This document shows, piece by piece, positions 7,224-15,082 of a DNA stretch of 39,578 bases; position 1 is the first letter of the stretch, and the number at the start of each line of letters is the position of its first letter. Made by a program: the position numbers and the translations under genes. Source of the stretch: Janthinobacterium lividum (lineage in GTDB: Bacteria > Pseudomonadota > Gammaproteobacteria > Burkholderiales > Burkholderiaceae_D); NCBI RefSeq assembly GCF_011601275.1, contig NZ_JAAOLY010000032.1:1-39578 (forward strand), in the 5' to 3' direction. A model generated the notes under the pieces. The model was not told the origin of the DNA. It searched no databases and saw nothing but the letters and a program-made list of their open reading frames with translations.

Positions 7224-9394
7224 GCGTAGCTCTTTTCCAGGTTGGGAACGGCGGCCGGCAGCGTTTTTTCGGCGCTGACGCGGCGAAGGCGGCGCTTGCC
7301 GACCAGCAAATGAATCAATTGGATGCACAGCAGGATGATGACGATCAGCACCGTGGCGTAGGCAATCGCCGTGCCGTAGTTACCGTTCGACACCAGGCCG
7401 ATGATGTAGGACGTGGCCATGTCGTAATCGGCGCTGACGAGGAAGACGACGGCCGAGATCGACGTGATCGAGCGCACGAAGCCGTACACGAGGGCCGAGG
7501 CGATGGCCGGACGCAGCAGCGGCAGGATGACCTTGCGCATGGTGGTCCAGCTGCTGGCGCCCAGGGTGATCGACGCTTCATCGAGGCTGCCGTCGAGCTG
7601 GCGCATGGCGGCGATGCCCGTGCGCAATCCCATCGGCATGTTGCGGAAGACAAAGCACAGGATCAAAATCGTCGCCGTGCCCGTCAACTCGATGGGCGCC
7701 GAGTTGAACGCGAGAATGTAGCTGATGCCGATGACGGTGCCGGGAATGGCAAAGCTGAGCATGGTGCCGAACTCGAACGCGCTTTTCAGGGCGAACTGCT
7801 GGCGCACCAGCAGCCAGGCCGACAGGATGCCGACAAAGGCCGTCAACGGTGCGGCGATGGCCGAAATCGTCAAGGTCGTGAACAGCGACGGCCAGGCCTG
7901 GCCCGTCCAGTGCCAGCCGGAAGCGCCCGCCGTGATGCCGAAGGCGTCGATGTAATGGCGCAAGGTAAAGGCGTTGTCCTGGCCCCAGTTATTCACGAAG
8001 CCGCCCGCCACCACCGTGCCATAGATCAGGGCCGTGAAGGCGAACCATGGCAGGGCGATAGTCCACAAGGTGGTTTTCAAGCGCGGGTTGAGCGAGGCGT
8101 GGCCGCCATGGTCGGCCTTGCCCGTCACCGTCACATACGATTTCTTGCCCAGCCACAGATTCTGGATGAAGAAAGCGCCCACGGCAAAGGTCAGCAGCAC
8201 GATGGCCAGGGTGGCCGCGCGGCCCTGGTCGTTCGAGGCGCCCACGACGGAAAAGAAGATTTCCGTCGACAGCACGTGGAAGTTGCCGCCCAAGACCATC
8301 GGATTGCCGAAGTCGGCCATGCTTTCGATAAAGCACAGCAGGAAGGCATTGGCGATGCCGGGACGCATCAGCGGCAGCGACACCTTGACGAAGGTTTGCC
8401 AGCTGCTGGCGCCCAGGGTGCCCGACGCTTCTTCCAGCGAGGGGCTGACGCCTTCCACCACACCAATTAATGTCATGAAAGCGATCGGCGCGAAGGCCAG
8501 CATCTGCGACAGCCACACGCCCGTCATGCCGTACAGCCAGCGGCTTTGCTCGATGCCAAACAGCTCACCGACGAGGCCCGTGATGGCGCCGTTGCGGCCG
8601 AACAGCAGGATCAGGGCCAGGCCCAGCACGAAGGGCGGCGTGACGATCGGCAAGATGGTGATGGCGCGCATGGGACGTACCCAGCGGCCATTGGTGCGCG
8701 TCACCAGCAGGGCGAAGACGAGGCCGAGGAAGGTGGCCGATACGCCCGTCAGCAAGGCCAGCGCCAGGGTATTCCAGGCCACGCCGCAGCGGCCGGGACC
8801 GGACACGCAATTGAGGCTCCAGATGCCGGGGTCGGCCAGGCGGCGCGCCAGGGCGGCGGCGCCCGTACCGCCATCATCCATGGGCTGGCCGGCGCTGACG
8901 AGGATCAGCGCGACGGGGAACAGCACGAACAGGGAAATGAGGCAAATGATGAGGCCGATGGCGCCGGCCACGAAGGCGTCGCCACGGCATACGCCACAGG
9001 CGGCGGCGCCCGACGTAAGGAGGAACAGCAGGCACAGCGCCAGCAGCAGCGCGCCGAAGCCCAGGCCCGTGCCGGCGGCCAGCGGCCCCCAGCCCAGCCA
9101 TGCCAGCCACAGCAGGCCGGCGCCGCCGATGGCGATCTGGCCCAGGCCCAGGGTCTTGCGGTGGGGATTGCCGGCCACCAGCGCGGCGCTGGCGGCGATC
9201 AGGGCGAAAAACACGCCCAGCGGCCATGCGCCGAACGACAGTACGTGCAGCACGGCCGGTGCGCCACGGTCACTGAAGAACTGGCCGTCGCGCAGCCATT
9301 CGCCGGCGAACAGTCCCGCTTCCTGCTGCTGCCAGGGCAACAGGCACAACGCTGCCAGGGCAAGCAGCAGCCAGCCGTAAAATATCTTTTTCAT
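7220..9394 (-). CDS. ABC transporter permease, fused double-domain AfuB/FbpB type
   Basis: Inner-membrane permease of 724 residues with two binding-protein-dependent transport domains in one chain. Each has an EAA loop that contacts the ATPase: EEASGTLGASSWQTF in the first half and DEASITLGASSWTTM in the second. The first ~150 residues are an extra hydrophobic region with about four membrane segments, which ordinary FbpB-type permeases lack and which I recall from AfuB-like hexose-phosphate permeases. The ATG at 9394 lies 83 bases after the binding-protein stop, and the stop overlaps the ATPase start. The spacer before it can form an imperfect hairpin. Confidence 0.92.
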   Translation of the reverse strand: MKKIFYGWLLLALAALCLLPWQQQEAGLFAGEWLRDGQFFSDRGAPAVLHVLSFGAWPLGVFFALIAASAALVAGNPHRKTLGLGQIAIGGAGLLWLAWLGWGPLAAGTGLGFGALLLALCLLFLLTSGAAACGVCRGDAFVAGAIGLIICLISLFVLFPVALILVSAGQPMDDGGTGAAALARRLADPGIWSLNCVSGPGRCGVAWNTLALALLTGVSATFLGLVFALLVTRTNGRWVRPMRAITILPIVTPPFVLGLALILLFGRNGAITGLVGELFGIEQSRWLYGMTGVWLSQMLAFAPIAFMTLIGVVEGVSPSLEEASGTLGASSWQTFVKVSLPLMRPGIANAFLLCFIESMADFGNPMVLGGNFHVLSTEIFFSVVGASNDQGRAATLAIVLLTFAVGAFFIQNLWLGKKSYVTVTGKADHGGHASLNPRLKTTLWTIALPWFAFTALIYGTVVAGGFVNNWGQDNAFTLRHYIDAFGITAGASGWHWTGQAWPSLFTTLTISAIAAPLTAFVGILSAWLLVRQQFALKSAFEFGTMLSFAIPGTVIGISYILAFNSAPIELTGTATILILCFVFRNMPMGLRTGIAAMRQLDGSLDEASITLGASSWTTMRKVILPLLRPAIASALVYGFVRSITSISAVVFLVSADYDMATSYIIGLVSNGNYGTAIAYATVLIVIILLCIQLIHLLVGKRRLRRVSAEKTLPAAVPNLEKSYA

Positions 9395-9421
9395 GAGGTC
9401 TCTATCCAGCTAAGTAGGCCC

Positions 9422-9450
9422 GCCGGCATGGCCGTTGCGGCATGCGGCAG
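9422..9450 (-). other. imperfect hairpin between binding-protein and permease genes
   Basis: GCCGGCATGGCC and GGCATGCGGC can pair with two bulged bases. Hairpins between a binding-protein gene and its permease often stabilise the upstream mRNA and lower downstream expression. No T-run follows, so it is not called a terminator. Confidence 0.3.
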
Positions 9451-9477
9451 GCTCGGTACGATGACAGTCTTTACGCG

Positions 9478-10497
9478 TTAATTGCCGGCCGAGTAGATCT
9501 GCGTAGTCCACCGTTGCAATAAGCGCTTGCGCGTGTCCGAGGCGCCATACTTGGCGAAGTCGTAATTGATGGTCTTGATGTTTTCCAGGCGCGGCGAGGC
9601 GGCGGGAATGGTGGCGGCCGTGTTTGATGGAATCTGGAAGGCCAGCGCTTTCACGGCTTCGCTCTGCACGTCGGGACGCAGGGCGAACTCATAGAATTTT
9701 TTCGCCTGCTCCATGTTTTTCGCGCCCTTGACGATGCTCATCGAGCCGATCTCGTAGCCCGTGCCTTCGCAGGGCGGCAAGACTTTCACGGGAAAGCCGG
9801 CCACGGTCAGTTTCATCAGGTCATGCATGAAGCCGATGGCCACGCCCGCCTCGCCACGGCCCACGTCCTCGCCGGGCGCCACGCCCGCGTTCGGATACTT
9901 GCTGACGTTCTGGCCCATCTTGGCAAGAAAATCGAACGCTTCCTCTTCCCCCATCAACTGCACCACGGTGGCCAGCGCGTTGTAGGCGGCGCCTGAAGAG
10001 TTCGGGTTGGCCATCTCGATCTCGCCCTTGTAGGCGGGCTTGACGAGGTCTTTCCAGCATTGGGGCGACGGCAGGTTTTTCTTCTTCAGCACGTTTTCGT
10101 TGTAGGCCAGGCCCAGGATGCCGATATAGATGCCGACGGTGCGGTACTTGGCCGTCTCGGCCTGCTTGAGCGCCCACGGCTGCAGCTTGGGCAGGGTGGG
10201 CGACTTGTATTCTTCCGTATAGCCTTCGGCGGCGGCCTGCAGGTGCGGGTCGCCCGTGCCGCCCCACCAGATGTCCGATTTCGGGTTCGACGCTTCGGCG
10301 CGGATCTTCGCGTAGGCTTCCCCCGCGCTCTTCCTGATCATCGACACCTTGATCTTGCTTTCCGCCTCGAAGCGGTTCTTCATCAGCTGGCACCATTCCA
10401 TGTCGGCCGAGCACAGCACGGACAGGCGTTCCTCGGCGGCCATGGCCGTCATCGGCAGGGCCAGGCTTATAGCAATCGCAACATTGCGCATCTTCAT
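9478..10497 (-). CDS. periplasmic substrate-binding protein, AfuA/FbpA-like
   Basis: Extracellular solute-binding protein (339 residues) for the downstream permease and ATPase. A signal peptide (MKMRNVAIAISLALPMTAMA) precedes AEERLSVLCSADMEWC. The fold is of the iron(III)/sugar-phosphate/2-aminoethylphosphonate class: IWWGGTGDPHLQAAAEGYTEEY, YNENVLKKKNLPSPQCWKDLV, EIEMANPNSSGAAYN and GEAGVAIGFMHDL. The ATG at 10497 has GGAG seven bases upstream; the longer frame to 10542 is rejected. It is first in the locus and has a TTGACA box and a palindromic operator upstream. With a phosphatase and iol genes in the same run, a phosphorylated polyol is a better ligand guess than iron, but ligand identity is inferred only. 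Confidence 0.9.
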   Translation of the reverse strand: MKMRNVAIAISLALPMTAMAAEERLSVLCSADMEWCQLMKNRFEAESKIKVSMIRKSAGEAYAKIRAEASNPKSDIWWGGTGDPHLQAAAEGYTEEYKSPTLPKLQPWALKQAETAKYRTVGIYIGILGLAYNENVLKKKNLPSPQCWKDLVKPAYKGEIEMANPNSSGAAYNALATVVQLMGEEEAFDFLAKMGQNVSKYPNAGVAPGEDVGRGEAGVAIGFMHDLMKLTVAGFPVKVLPPCEGTGYEIGSMSIVKGAKNMEQAKKFYEFALRPDVQSEAVKALAFQIPSNTAATIPAASPRLENIKTINYDFAKYGASDTRKRLLQRWTTQIYSAGN

Positions 10498-10597
10498 CGT
10501 CTCACTCCAAGTTTGTTGTCGTTGAGGTACTTCAGACCGCACCGCTATCTTGCGGTGTCACTGTCCAGGATGTGCTTTCCAGGGGTTTGCACTGCAT

Positions 10598-10611
10598 TGC
10601 ACACGTGTGCA
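10598..10611. promoter_or_regulatory. 14-bp palindromic operator TGCACACGTGTGCA
   Basis: A perfect palindrome identical to the core of the site in front of iolG. It begins about 100 bases upstream of the binding-protein start and immediately downstream of the candidate -10 box, a position suited to repression. Unlike the iolG copy, the flanks are not palindromic. Confidence 0.75.
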
Positions 10612-10612
10612 C

Positions 10613-10642
10613 ACCTTACCATCAGCCGATTTTGACTGTCAA
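10613..10642 (-). promoter_or_regulatory. candidate promoter of the transporter operon
   Basis: On the minus strand a perfect TTGACA (10637-10642) is followed 18 bases later by TAAGGT (10613-10618). The -10 match is weak, but the perfect -35 box and adjoining operator make this the best promoter candidate for the binding-protein gene. Confidence 0.5.
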
Positions 10643-10682
10643 CAAGAATCTCGGCAGGCATGCGGCGTGGTGTTTTACCGAC

Positions 10683-10718
10683 AAAAAAAAAGCCGCCAGC
10701 TGTGCAGCTGGCGGCTTT
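10683..10718 (-). terminator. strong intrinsic terminator after the MHS transporter gene
   Basis: AAAGCCGCCAGCTG pairs perfectly with CAGCTGGCGGCTTT around a two-base turn, and on the minus strand nine T residues follow. It lies 27 bases past the transporter stop and insulates it from the inositol operon. Confidence 0.92.
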
Positions 10719-10744
10719 CGGGGGATTCAGCTAACGCGGGCGGT

Positions 10745-12031
10745 TTATTCCCACGCTTCCTTGCCCGTGCGTGGCTTGCCTACCATCAGCAGCGCGCCCA
10801 GGGTCAGCACGGCTGCCAGCGACAGGTAATAGCCCACGTATTGCAAACCATAGTTGGTCGCCAGCCATGTGGCGATGTACGGCGCCAGCGAGGCACCAAG
10901 GATGCCGGCCAGGTTGAACGTCAGCGAAGCGCCCGTGTAGCGCACTTCGGGCGGGAACAGCTCGGACAACATGGTGCCCAGCGGTCCGTAGGTCATGCCC
11001 ATCAAGCCCAGGCCGACGGCCATGAAGACGGTCACTTCCCACGTCACGCCCGAACCGAACATCGGCGCGAGCACCAGGCCGAAGATGGCGATGGCGACGG
11101 AGACCCAGATCAGGGTGGCGCGGCGGCCGCGGCGGTCGGCCAGCACGGCCGAGAATGGAATCGTCAGGGCAAAGAACAGCACGGCAAACAGCTGCACGAC
11201 GAGGAATTCCTTGCGCGTGAAGCCCAGCTTGGTCGTGCCCCAGCTCAGTGCGAACACCGTCATCAGGTAGAACAGCACGAAGGTGGCCAGGGCAATGATG
11301 GTGCCCAGGAACAGCATGCGGCCATGCTGGCGGAACACGGTCGCCACCGGCAGCTTGACGACCTCGTTCTTGTCGATGACTTTCTGGAAGTCCGGCGTTT
11401 CCGTGATCTTCAGACGCACGTACAGGCCGACGATGACCAGCAGCGCGCTGGCCAGGAACGGGATGCGCCAGCCGTAGCTGAAGAACTGTTCATCGGTCAT
11501 GGTTTCGCTCAGCAGCAAGAAGATGCCGCCCGACAGGAAGAAACCGATCGGCGCACCCAGCTGGGGGAACATGCCGTACCAGGCGCGTTTGCCCGGTGGC
11601 GCGTTTTCCGTGGCCAGCAGCACCGCGCCGCCCCACTCGCCGCCCAGGCCCAGGCCCTGCCCGAAACGGCACAGCGCCAGCAGCAACGGCGCCAGGGTGC
11701 CGATGGCGGCATACGTCGGCAGCAAGCCGATGATGACGGTGGAAATACCCATGGTCAGCAAGGCTGCCACCAGGGTGGCCTTGCGGCCGATGCGGTCGCC
11801 GAAGTGGCCGAACACGGCCGAACCGATGGGGCGGGCGAAGAAGGCGATGGCGAACGTGGCCAGCGACTGCAGCACGGCGGCCGACGGGTCGCCGGCGGGG
11901 AAGAACAGCTTCGGGAACACCAGCACGGCGGCGGTGGCGTAGATATAAAAGTCGAAGAACTCGATGGTGGTGCCGATCAGGCTGGCGAACAGCACCGTGC
12001 CGGGGGAATTTTTCTTAGGGGGGGTGCTCAT
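10745..12031 (-). CDS. MFS transporter, metabolite:H+ symporter (MHS) family
   Basis: Inner-membrane symporter of 428 residues with about twelve hydrophobic segments. Family marks are GTTIEFFDFYIYATAA in helix 1, GHFGDRIGRKATL in the loop between helices 2 and 3, CRFGQGLGLGGEWGGA in helix 4 and the second-half copy AVLADRRGRRATL. These place it with ShiA/KgtP/ProP-like carriers of organic acids or osmolytes; the substrate cannot be chosen. AAGGAG lies eight bases before the ATG at 12031. It is a single-gene unit bounded by a strong terminator, with a long upstream region holding ACAACGG repeats. Confidence 0.9.
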   Translation of the reverse strand: MSTPPKKNSPGTVLFASLIGTTIEFFDFYIYATAAVLVFPKLFFPAGDPSAAVLQSLATFAIAFFARPIGSAVFGHFGDRIGRKATLVAALLTMGISTVIIGLLPTYAAIGTLAPLLLALCRFGQGLGLGGEWGGAVLLATENAPPGKRAWYGMFPQLGAPIGFFLSGGIFLLLSETMTDEQFFSYGWRIPFLASALLVIVGLYVRLKITETPDFQKVIDKNEVVKLPVATVFRQHGRMLFLGTIIALATFVLFYLMTVFALSWGTTKLGFTRKEFLVVQLFAVLFFALTIPFSAVLADRRGRRATLIWVSVAIAIFGLVLAPMFGSGVTWEVTVFMAVGLGLMGMTYGPLGTMLSELFPPEVRYTGASLTFNLAGILGASLAPYIATWLATNYGLQYVGYYLSLAAVLTLGALLMVGKPRTGKEAWE

Positions 12032-12199
12032 TTACTGCGCTCCTTGGGGAGGGTGTCTAAAGGCCATTCTCTGGATGTTTTTTCAGGCAGCAGCACAGCA
12101 CGTTGTCTAGGCGCGCGGTTCACATATCATAGCTGTGCTCGGGCGTAATTGCTGCGAAATTGCTATTAAATTCGCAAACAAATTCCACGCCGCAACACG

Positions 12200-12276
12200 C
12201 CGTTGTTAACGGCAGACAACGGTGTACCAACGCGCGCTATCGCGCCGTGATCAGTGCTGATTTAGAGAAACAACGG
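12200..12276. repeat. ACAACGG repeat cluster upstream of the MHS transporter
   Basis: CCGTTGT (12200-12206) and ACAACGG (12216-12222) form an inverted pair with a nine-base gap, and a third ACAACGG lies at 12270-12276. The cluster begins about 170 bases upstream of the transporter start and could be a regulator site. No family assignment is possible. Confidence 0.35.
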
Positions 12277-12546
12277 TCGTGCGCCATCCGGTTACCCGGG
12301 GCACGGCAGGAAAGGCGTCAGGGGATGGGCGACGTGTATCAGGCCCGGCGTATCGCCAGGCATTCCGTACCAGACCCGCGCGTCGGCATCGCGGCATCGG
12401 TCATTTGTGGTGAATCCTTGCCTGCGGCCCCTCCGGGTGGAGCGGGCCGGCGATGATCGCGCTGCATCCCTAAGGATGCGGTTGATCTTGCTGTAAGCGG
12501 CTTATGATACGCGCAGTGGTGCGGTGCGGCAAGAAGTTGTGATGGT

Positions 12547-12572
12547 GTCGGATTACGCTGCGCTAAGCCGAC
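12547..12572. repeat. REP-like palindromic element
   Basis: GTCGGATTA and TAAGCCGAC pair with one mismatch around CGCTGCGC. The form resembles the widespread GTCGGATTACGC-type extragenic palindromes of proteobacteria. The decamer CGACCTACGC follows at 12569-12578 and recurs at 12597-12606, where it contains the complement of the thioredoxin stop codon. Confidence 0.55.
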
Positions 12573-12600
12573 CTACGCCTGCCGTTGGGTTTAGAACGAC

Positions 12601-12924
12601 CTACGCATCAATCAATGCAAAAGCCTGCTCAATCTCGCGGCTGTCGAGCGGGCGCACGAGGCGTGCCACTTCCTGGCCATCCTTCAAAAAAACCAGGGTC
12701 GGCCACAGTTTCACCTTGAACGAACGCCCCAGGGCGCGGCCGGGGCCGTCTTCGACGCGCAGGTGCGGCACGCCGGGATGCTGCGCGAAGGCGGCGGCCA
12801 GCGGCGCCTGGGTGGCGCGGCAGTGACCGCACCAGCCCGTGCCGAATTCCAGCAAGGCAGGCCCCTTCAAGGTGTCGATCTCGGCGCGCGCCGGTTGTGC
12901 TACGGAATATGTGTCGTTCATCAT
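12601..12924 (-). CDS. small thioredoxin-family protein
   Basis: A 107-residue single-domain thioredoxin with active site WCGHC (residues 31-35) in place of the usual WCGPC; a His in the dipeptide usually makes the disulfide more oxidising. The cis-Pro segment reads WPTLVFLKDGQEVARL. No signal peptide is visible, so it is probably cytoplasmic. AAGGAGG lies upstream; ATGs at 12924 and 12921 are both usable. It begins 18 bases after the hydrolase stop and is probably cotranscribed. Its partner is unknown. Confidence 0.88.
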   Translation of the reverse strand: MMNDTYSVAQPARAEIDTLKGPALLEFGTGWCGHCRATQAPLAAAFAQHPGVPHLRVEDGPGRALGRSFKVKLWPTLVFLKDGQEVARLVRPLDSREIEQAFALIDA

Positions 12925-12942
12925 GTGCGCCTCCTTGAGAAC

Positions 12943-13638
12943 TTAGACCACTTTCACGCGCAAAGTGCCCAGGCCATCGATGGCGCCCACCAGCTCGTCG
13001 CCGCGCTGCACGGCCGCCACGCCGGCCGGCGTGCCCGTGTAGATCAGGTCGCCCGGCTGCAAGGTAAAGTAAGTGGACAGGTCGGCGATGGTTTCGGCCA
13101 CGTTCCAGATCAGCATGTCGATGGTGCTGGCCTGGCGCAACTCGCCGTTCACGTGCAGGGTGATGGAGGCATGGTTGACGTCGCCCGCCTGCGCGGCCGG
13201 AGTGATGGGGCCGATGGGCGCCGAATGCTCGAAGGCCTTGCCCGTGTCCCATGGACGGCCCAATTTTTTCGCAGCGCCCTGCACGTCGCGGCGCGTCATG
13301 TCCAGGCCGATCGCATAGCCCCACACGTGGCTCAGCGCATCGGCCACGCCGATGTCGCTGCCGCCCTTGCCGATGGCCACCACCAGTTCCATCTCATGCT
13401 GGAAATCCTGCGTCTGCGCCGGATACGGCAGTTCGCCCGTCGTGCCGGCGGGCACGGGCAGCACGGCGTCGTTTGGTTTCATGAAGAAAAACGGCGCCTC
13501 GCGGCCCGTGTGGCCCATTTCCTTGGCGTGGTCGACATAGTTGCGGCCCACGCAATAGATGCGGTGAACGGGAAATCTGTCGGCGCTGCCCGTGACGGGA
13601 ACGCTGGGCTGGATCGGTGCGGCAATGACATACGACAT
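12943..13638 (-). CDS. fumarylacetoacetate hydrolase (FAH) family protein
   Basis: Metal-dependent C-C bond hydrolase or decarboxylase of 231 residues. Typical motifs: IYCVGRNYVDHAKEMG, FFFMKPNDAV, the metal ligands in QDFQHEMELVVAIGKGG, GYAIGLDMTRRDVQ and the late GDLIYTGTPAGVAAVQRGD. Relatives include fumarylpyruvate hydrolase of the gentisate pathway and FAHD1-type oxaloacetate decarboxylase/acylpyruvase; the sequence alone does not decide. AGGAG precedes the ATG by five bases. It follows the pca block but is separated from the pcaT-like gene by an intrinsic terminator, so it may be expressed independently or by read-through. Confidence 0.9.
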   Translation of the reverse strand: MSYVIAAPIQPSVPVTGSADRFPVHRIYCVGRNYVDHAKEMGHTGREAPFFFMKPNDAVLPVPAGTTGELPYPAQTQDFQHEMELVVAIGKGGSDIGVADALSHVWGYAIGLDMTRRDVQGAAKKLGRPWDTGKAFEHSAPIGPITPAAQAGDVNHASITLHVNGELRQASTIDMLIWNVAETIADLSTYFTLQPGDLIYTGTPAGVAAVQRGDELVGAIDGLGTLRVKVV

Positions 13639-13675
13639 GGAAACTCCTGATCGGCACGATAAAAAGGCGGTGATG

Positions 13676-13698
13676 AAAAAGGGACACCGCAGTGTCCC
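13676..13698 (-). terminator. intrinsic terminator after the pcaT-like gene
   Basis: GGGACAC (13681-13687) and GTGTCCC (13692-13698) form a tight hairpin with loop CGCA, and on the minus strand five T residues follow immediately. It ends the pca transcript before the FAH-family gene. Confidence 0.85.
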
Positions 13699-13714
13699 CC
13701 ATTTTACGACAACG

Positions 13715-15010
13715 TTACTTCAGCAGTCCCGAGCGGCTCGGGTCCGGCATGCGGATGGCGACGATGAAGGAAATCAGGCACATGATGGTCACGTACCAAT
13801 AGAAATACTCTTCCACGTGCCAGGCCTTGAACTGCAGCGCCACGTATTCGGCCGAACCGCCGAACATGGCGTTGGCGACCGCATACGACAGGCCCACGCC
13901 CAGCGCGCGCACTTCGACGGGGAACATTTCCGCCTTGATCAAGCCGCTGATCGACGTATAGAAACTGATGATGGCCAGCGCGATGATGATCAGGCCGAAC
14001 GCCGCGTACGGGCTGGTGATGTCCTTCAAGGCATGCATGATGGGCAGCACGCACAGGGTGGCCAGGCCGCCGAAGAACAGCATCGAGGTACGGCGGCCGA
14101 TGCGGTCGGACAAGGCGCCGAACACCGGTTGCAAAATCATGTAGACAAGCAGAGCGCACGTCATGACGGCGCTGGCCGTCTTGGTATCCATGCCGGCCGT
14201 GTTGACCAGGTATTTCTGCATGTAGGTGGTAAACGTGTAGAACACGAGCGAGCCGCCGGCCGTAAAGCCAAGTACCGTGATGAAGGCGCGCTTGTGCTTG
14301 AGCAAGCCGCGCAGGCTGCCCGCATCCTTGTCCTTGCGCTCGCTGGCGGTAGTCGTTTCCCTCAGCGATTTACGCAGGTTCAGCGATACGAGGGCCGCCA
14401 GGGCGCCGAAGACGAACGGGATGCGCCAGCCCCAGGCACGCAGCTCTTCCAGGGTCAACAGTTGCTGCAGGACCACCAGCACCAGCAAGGCCAGCAATTG
14501 GCCGCCGATCAGGGTCACGTACTGGAACGAGGCGAAGAAGCCGCGCTTGCCCGACTCCGACACTTCGCTCATGTAGGTGGCGCTGGTGCCGTATTCGCCG
14601 CCCACGGACAGGCCCTGGAACAGACGCGCCACGAGCAGCAGGAACGGCGCGAAGGCGCCGATGGTGTCATAGGTGGGCATGACGGCGATCATCAACGAGC
14701 CGCCGCACATCATCAGCACGGAAATCATCATCGACTGGCGGCGGCCGTATTTGTCGGCGATGCGGCCGAACAGCCAGCCGCCCACAGGACGCATGAGGAA
14801 GCCGGCGGCAAAGATGCCGGCCGTCTGCAGCAGCTGCGTCGTCGGGTTACCGGACGGGAAAAAGGCGTGCGAGAAGTACAGCGCGCAGAACGAGTAAATG
14901 TAGAAGTCGAACCATTCGACCAGGTTACCGGAGGAAGCGCCAATGATGGCCTTGATGCGCTGCTTGGAAGTCAGCTGCGCAACGTCATGCGGAGTATCGT
15001 GGGATGTCAT
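13715..15010 (-). CDS. MHS-family dicarboxylate transporter, PcaT/KgtP-like
   Basis: Inner-membrane proton symporter of 431 residues with about twelve hydrophobic segments. GGEYGTSATYMSEVSESGKR and the following QYVTLIGGQLLALLV closely resemble E. coli KgtP (2-oxoglutarate permease). In pseudomonads the KgtP homologue directly after pcaF is PcaT, a 3-oxoadipate carrier, and the gene here also directly follows pcaF, so 3-oxoadipate or a related dicarboxylate is the best guess. The start at 15010 (MTSHDTPHD) is chosen because the extra 42 codons to 15136 look non-coding and run through a hairpin; its ribosome binding site is weak. Confidence 0.85.
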   Translation of the reverse strand: MTSHDTPHDVAQLTSKQRIKAIIGASSGNLVEWFDFYIYSFCALYFSHAFFPSGNPTTQLLQTAGIFAAGFLMRPVGGWLFGRIADKYGRRQSMMISVLMMCGGSLMIAVMPTYDTIGAFAPFLLLVARLFQGLSVGGEYGTSATYMSEVSESGKRGFFASFQYVTLIGGQLLALLVLVVLQQLLTLEELRAWGWRIPFVFGALAALVSLNLRKSLRETTTASERKDKDAGSLRGLLKHKRAFITVLGFTAGGSLVFYTFTTYMQKYLVNTAGMDTKTASAVMTCALLVYMILQPVFGALSDRIGRRTSMLFFGGLATLCVLPIMHALKDITSPYAAFGLIIIALAIISFYTSISGLIKAEMFPVEVRALGVGLSYAVANAMFGGSAEYVALQFKAWHVEEYFYWYVTIMCLISFIVAIRMPDPSRSGLLK

Positions 15011-15082
15011 ATCAATCTTCTTGTTCGTGTGAAAAAGCCAACGCCAGCCAGGTTGCCCAGGCTGGTTTTGCATCATACGCCC

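Larger units (their letters stand above)
12032..12600. other. 569-bp region without a supported gene
   Basis: Holds the leader of the MHS transporter gene, three ACAACGG/CCGTTGT repeats (12200-12276), a small hairpin GCATCC-CTAA-GGATGC at 12464-12479 and a REP-like palindrome at 12547-12572. The short frame at 12160-12456 lacks a recognisable product and a good ribosome binding site. No tRNA-like fold was noticed. Confidence 0.5.

Noticed and set aside
9478..10497. Ferric-iron transporter
   Set aside because: The family includes iron carriers, and general annotation would say so, but the phosphatase and iol context argue for a phosphorylated organic ligand. Iron is not excluded and is listed as a refuting result.
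10550..12148. Plus-strand frame of 532 residues opposite the MHS transporter
   Set aside because: Rich in Gln, His, Gly and Arg repeats typical of antisense shadows; it crosses the transporter terminator and has no motifs.
12160..12456. 98-residue frame in the region upstream of the MHS transporter
   Set aside because: No ribosome binding site, no family resemblance and poor coding character; kept as non-coding.
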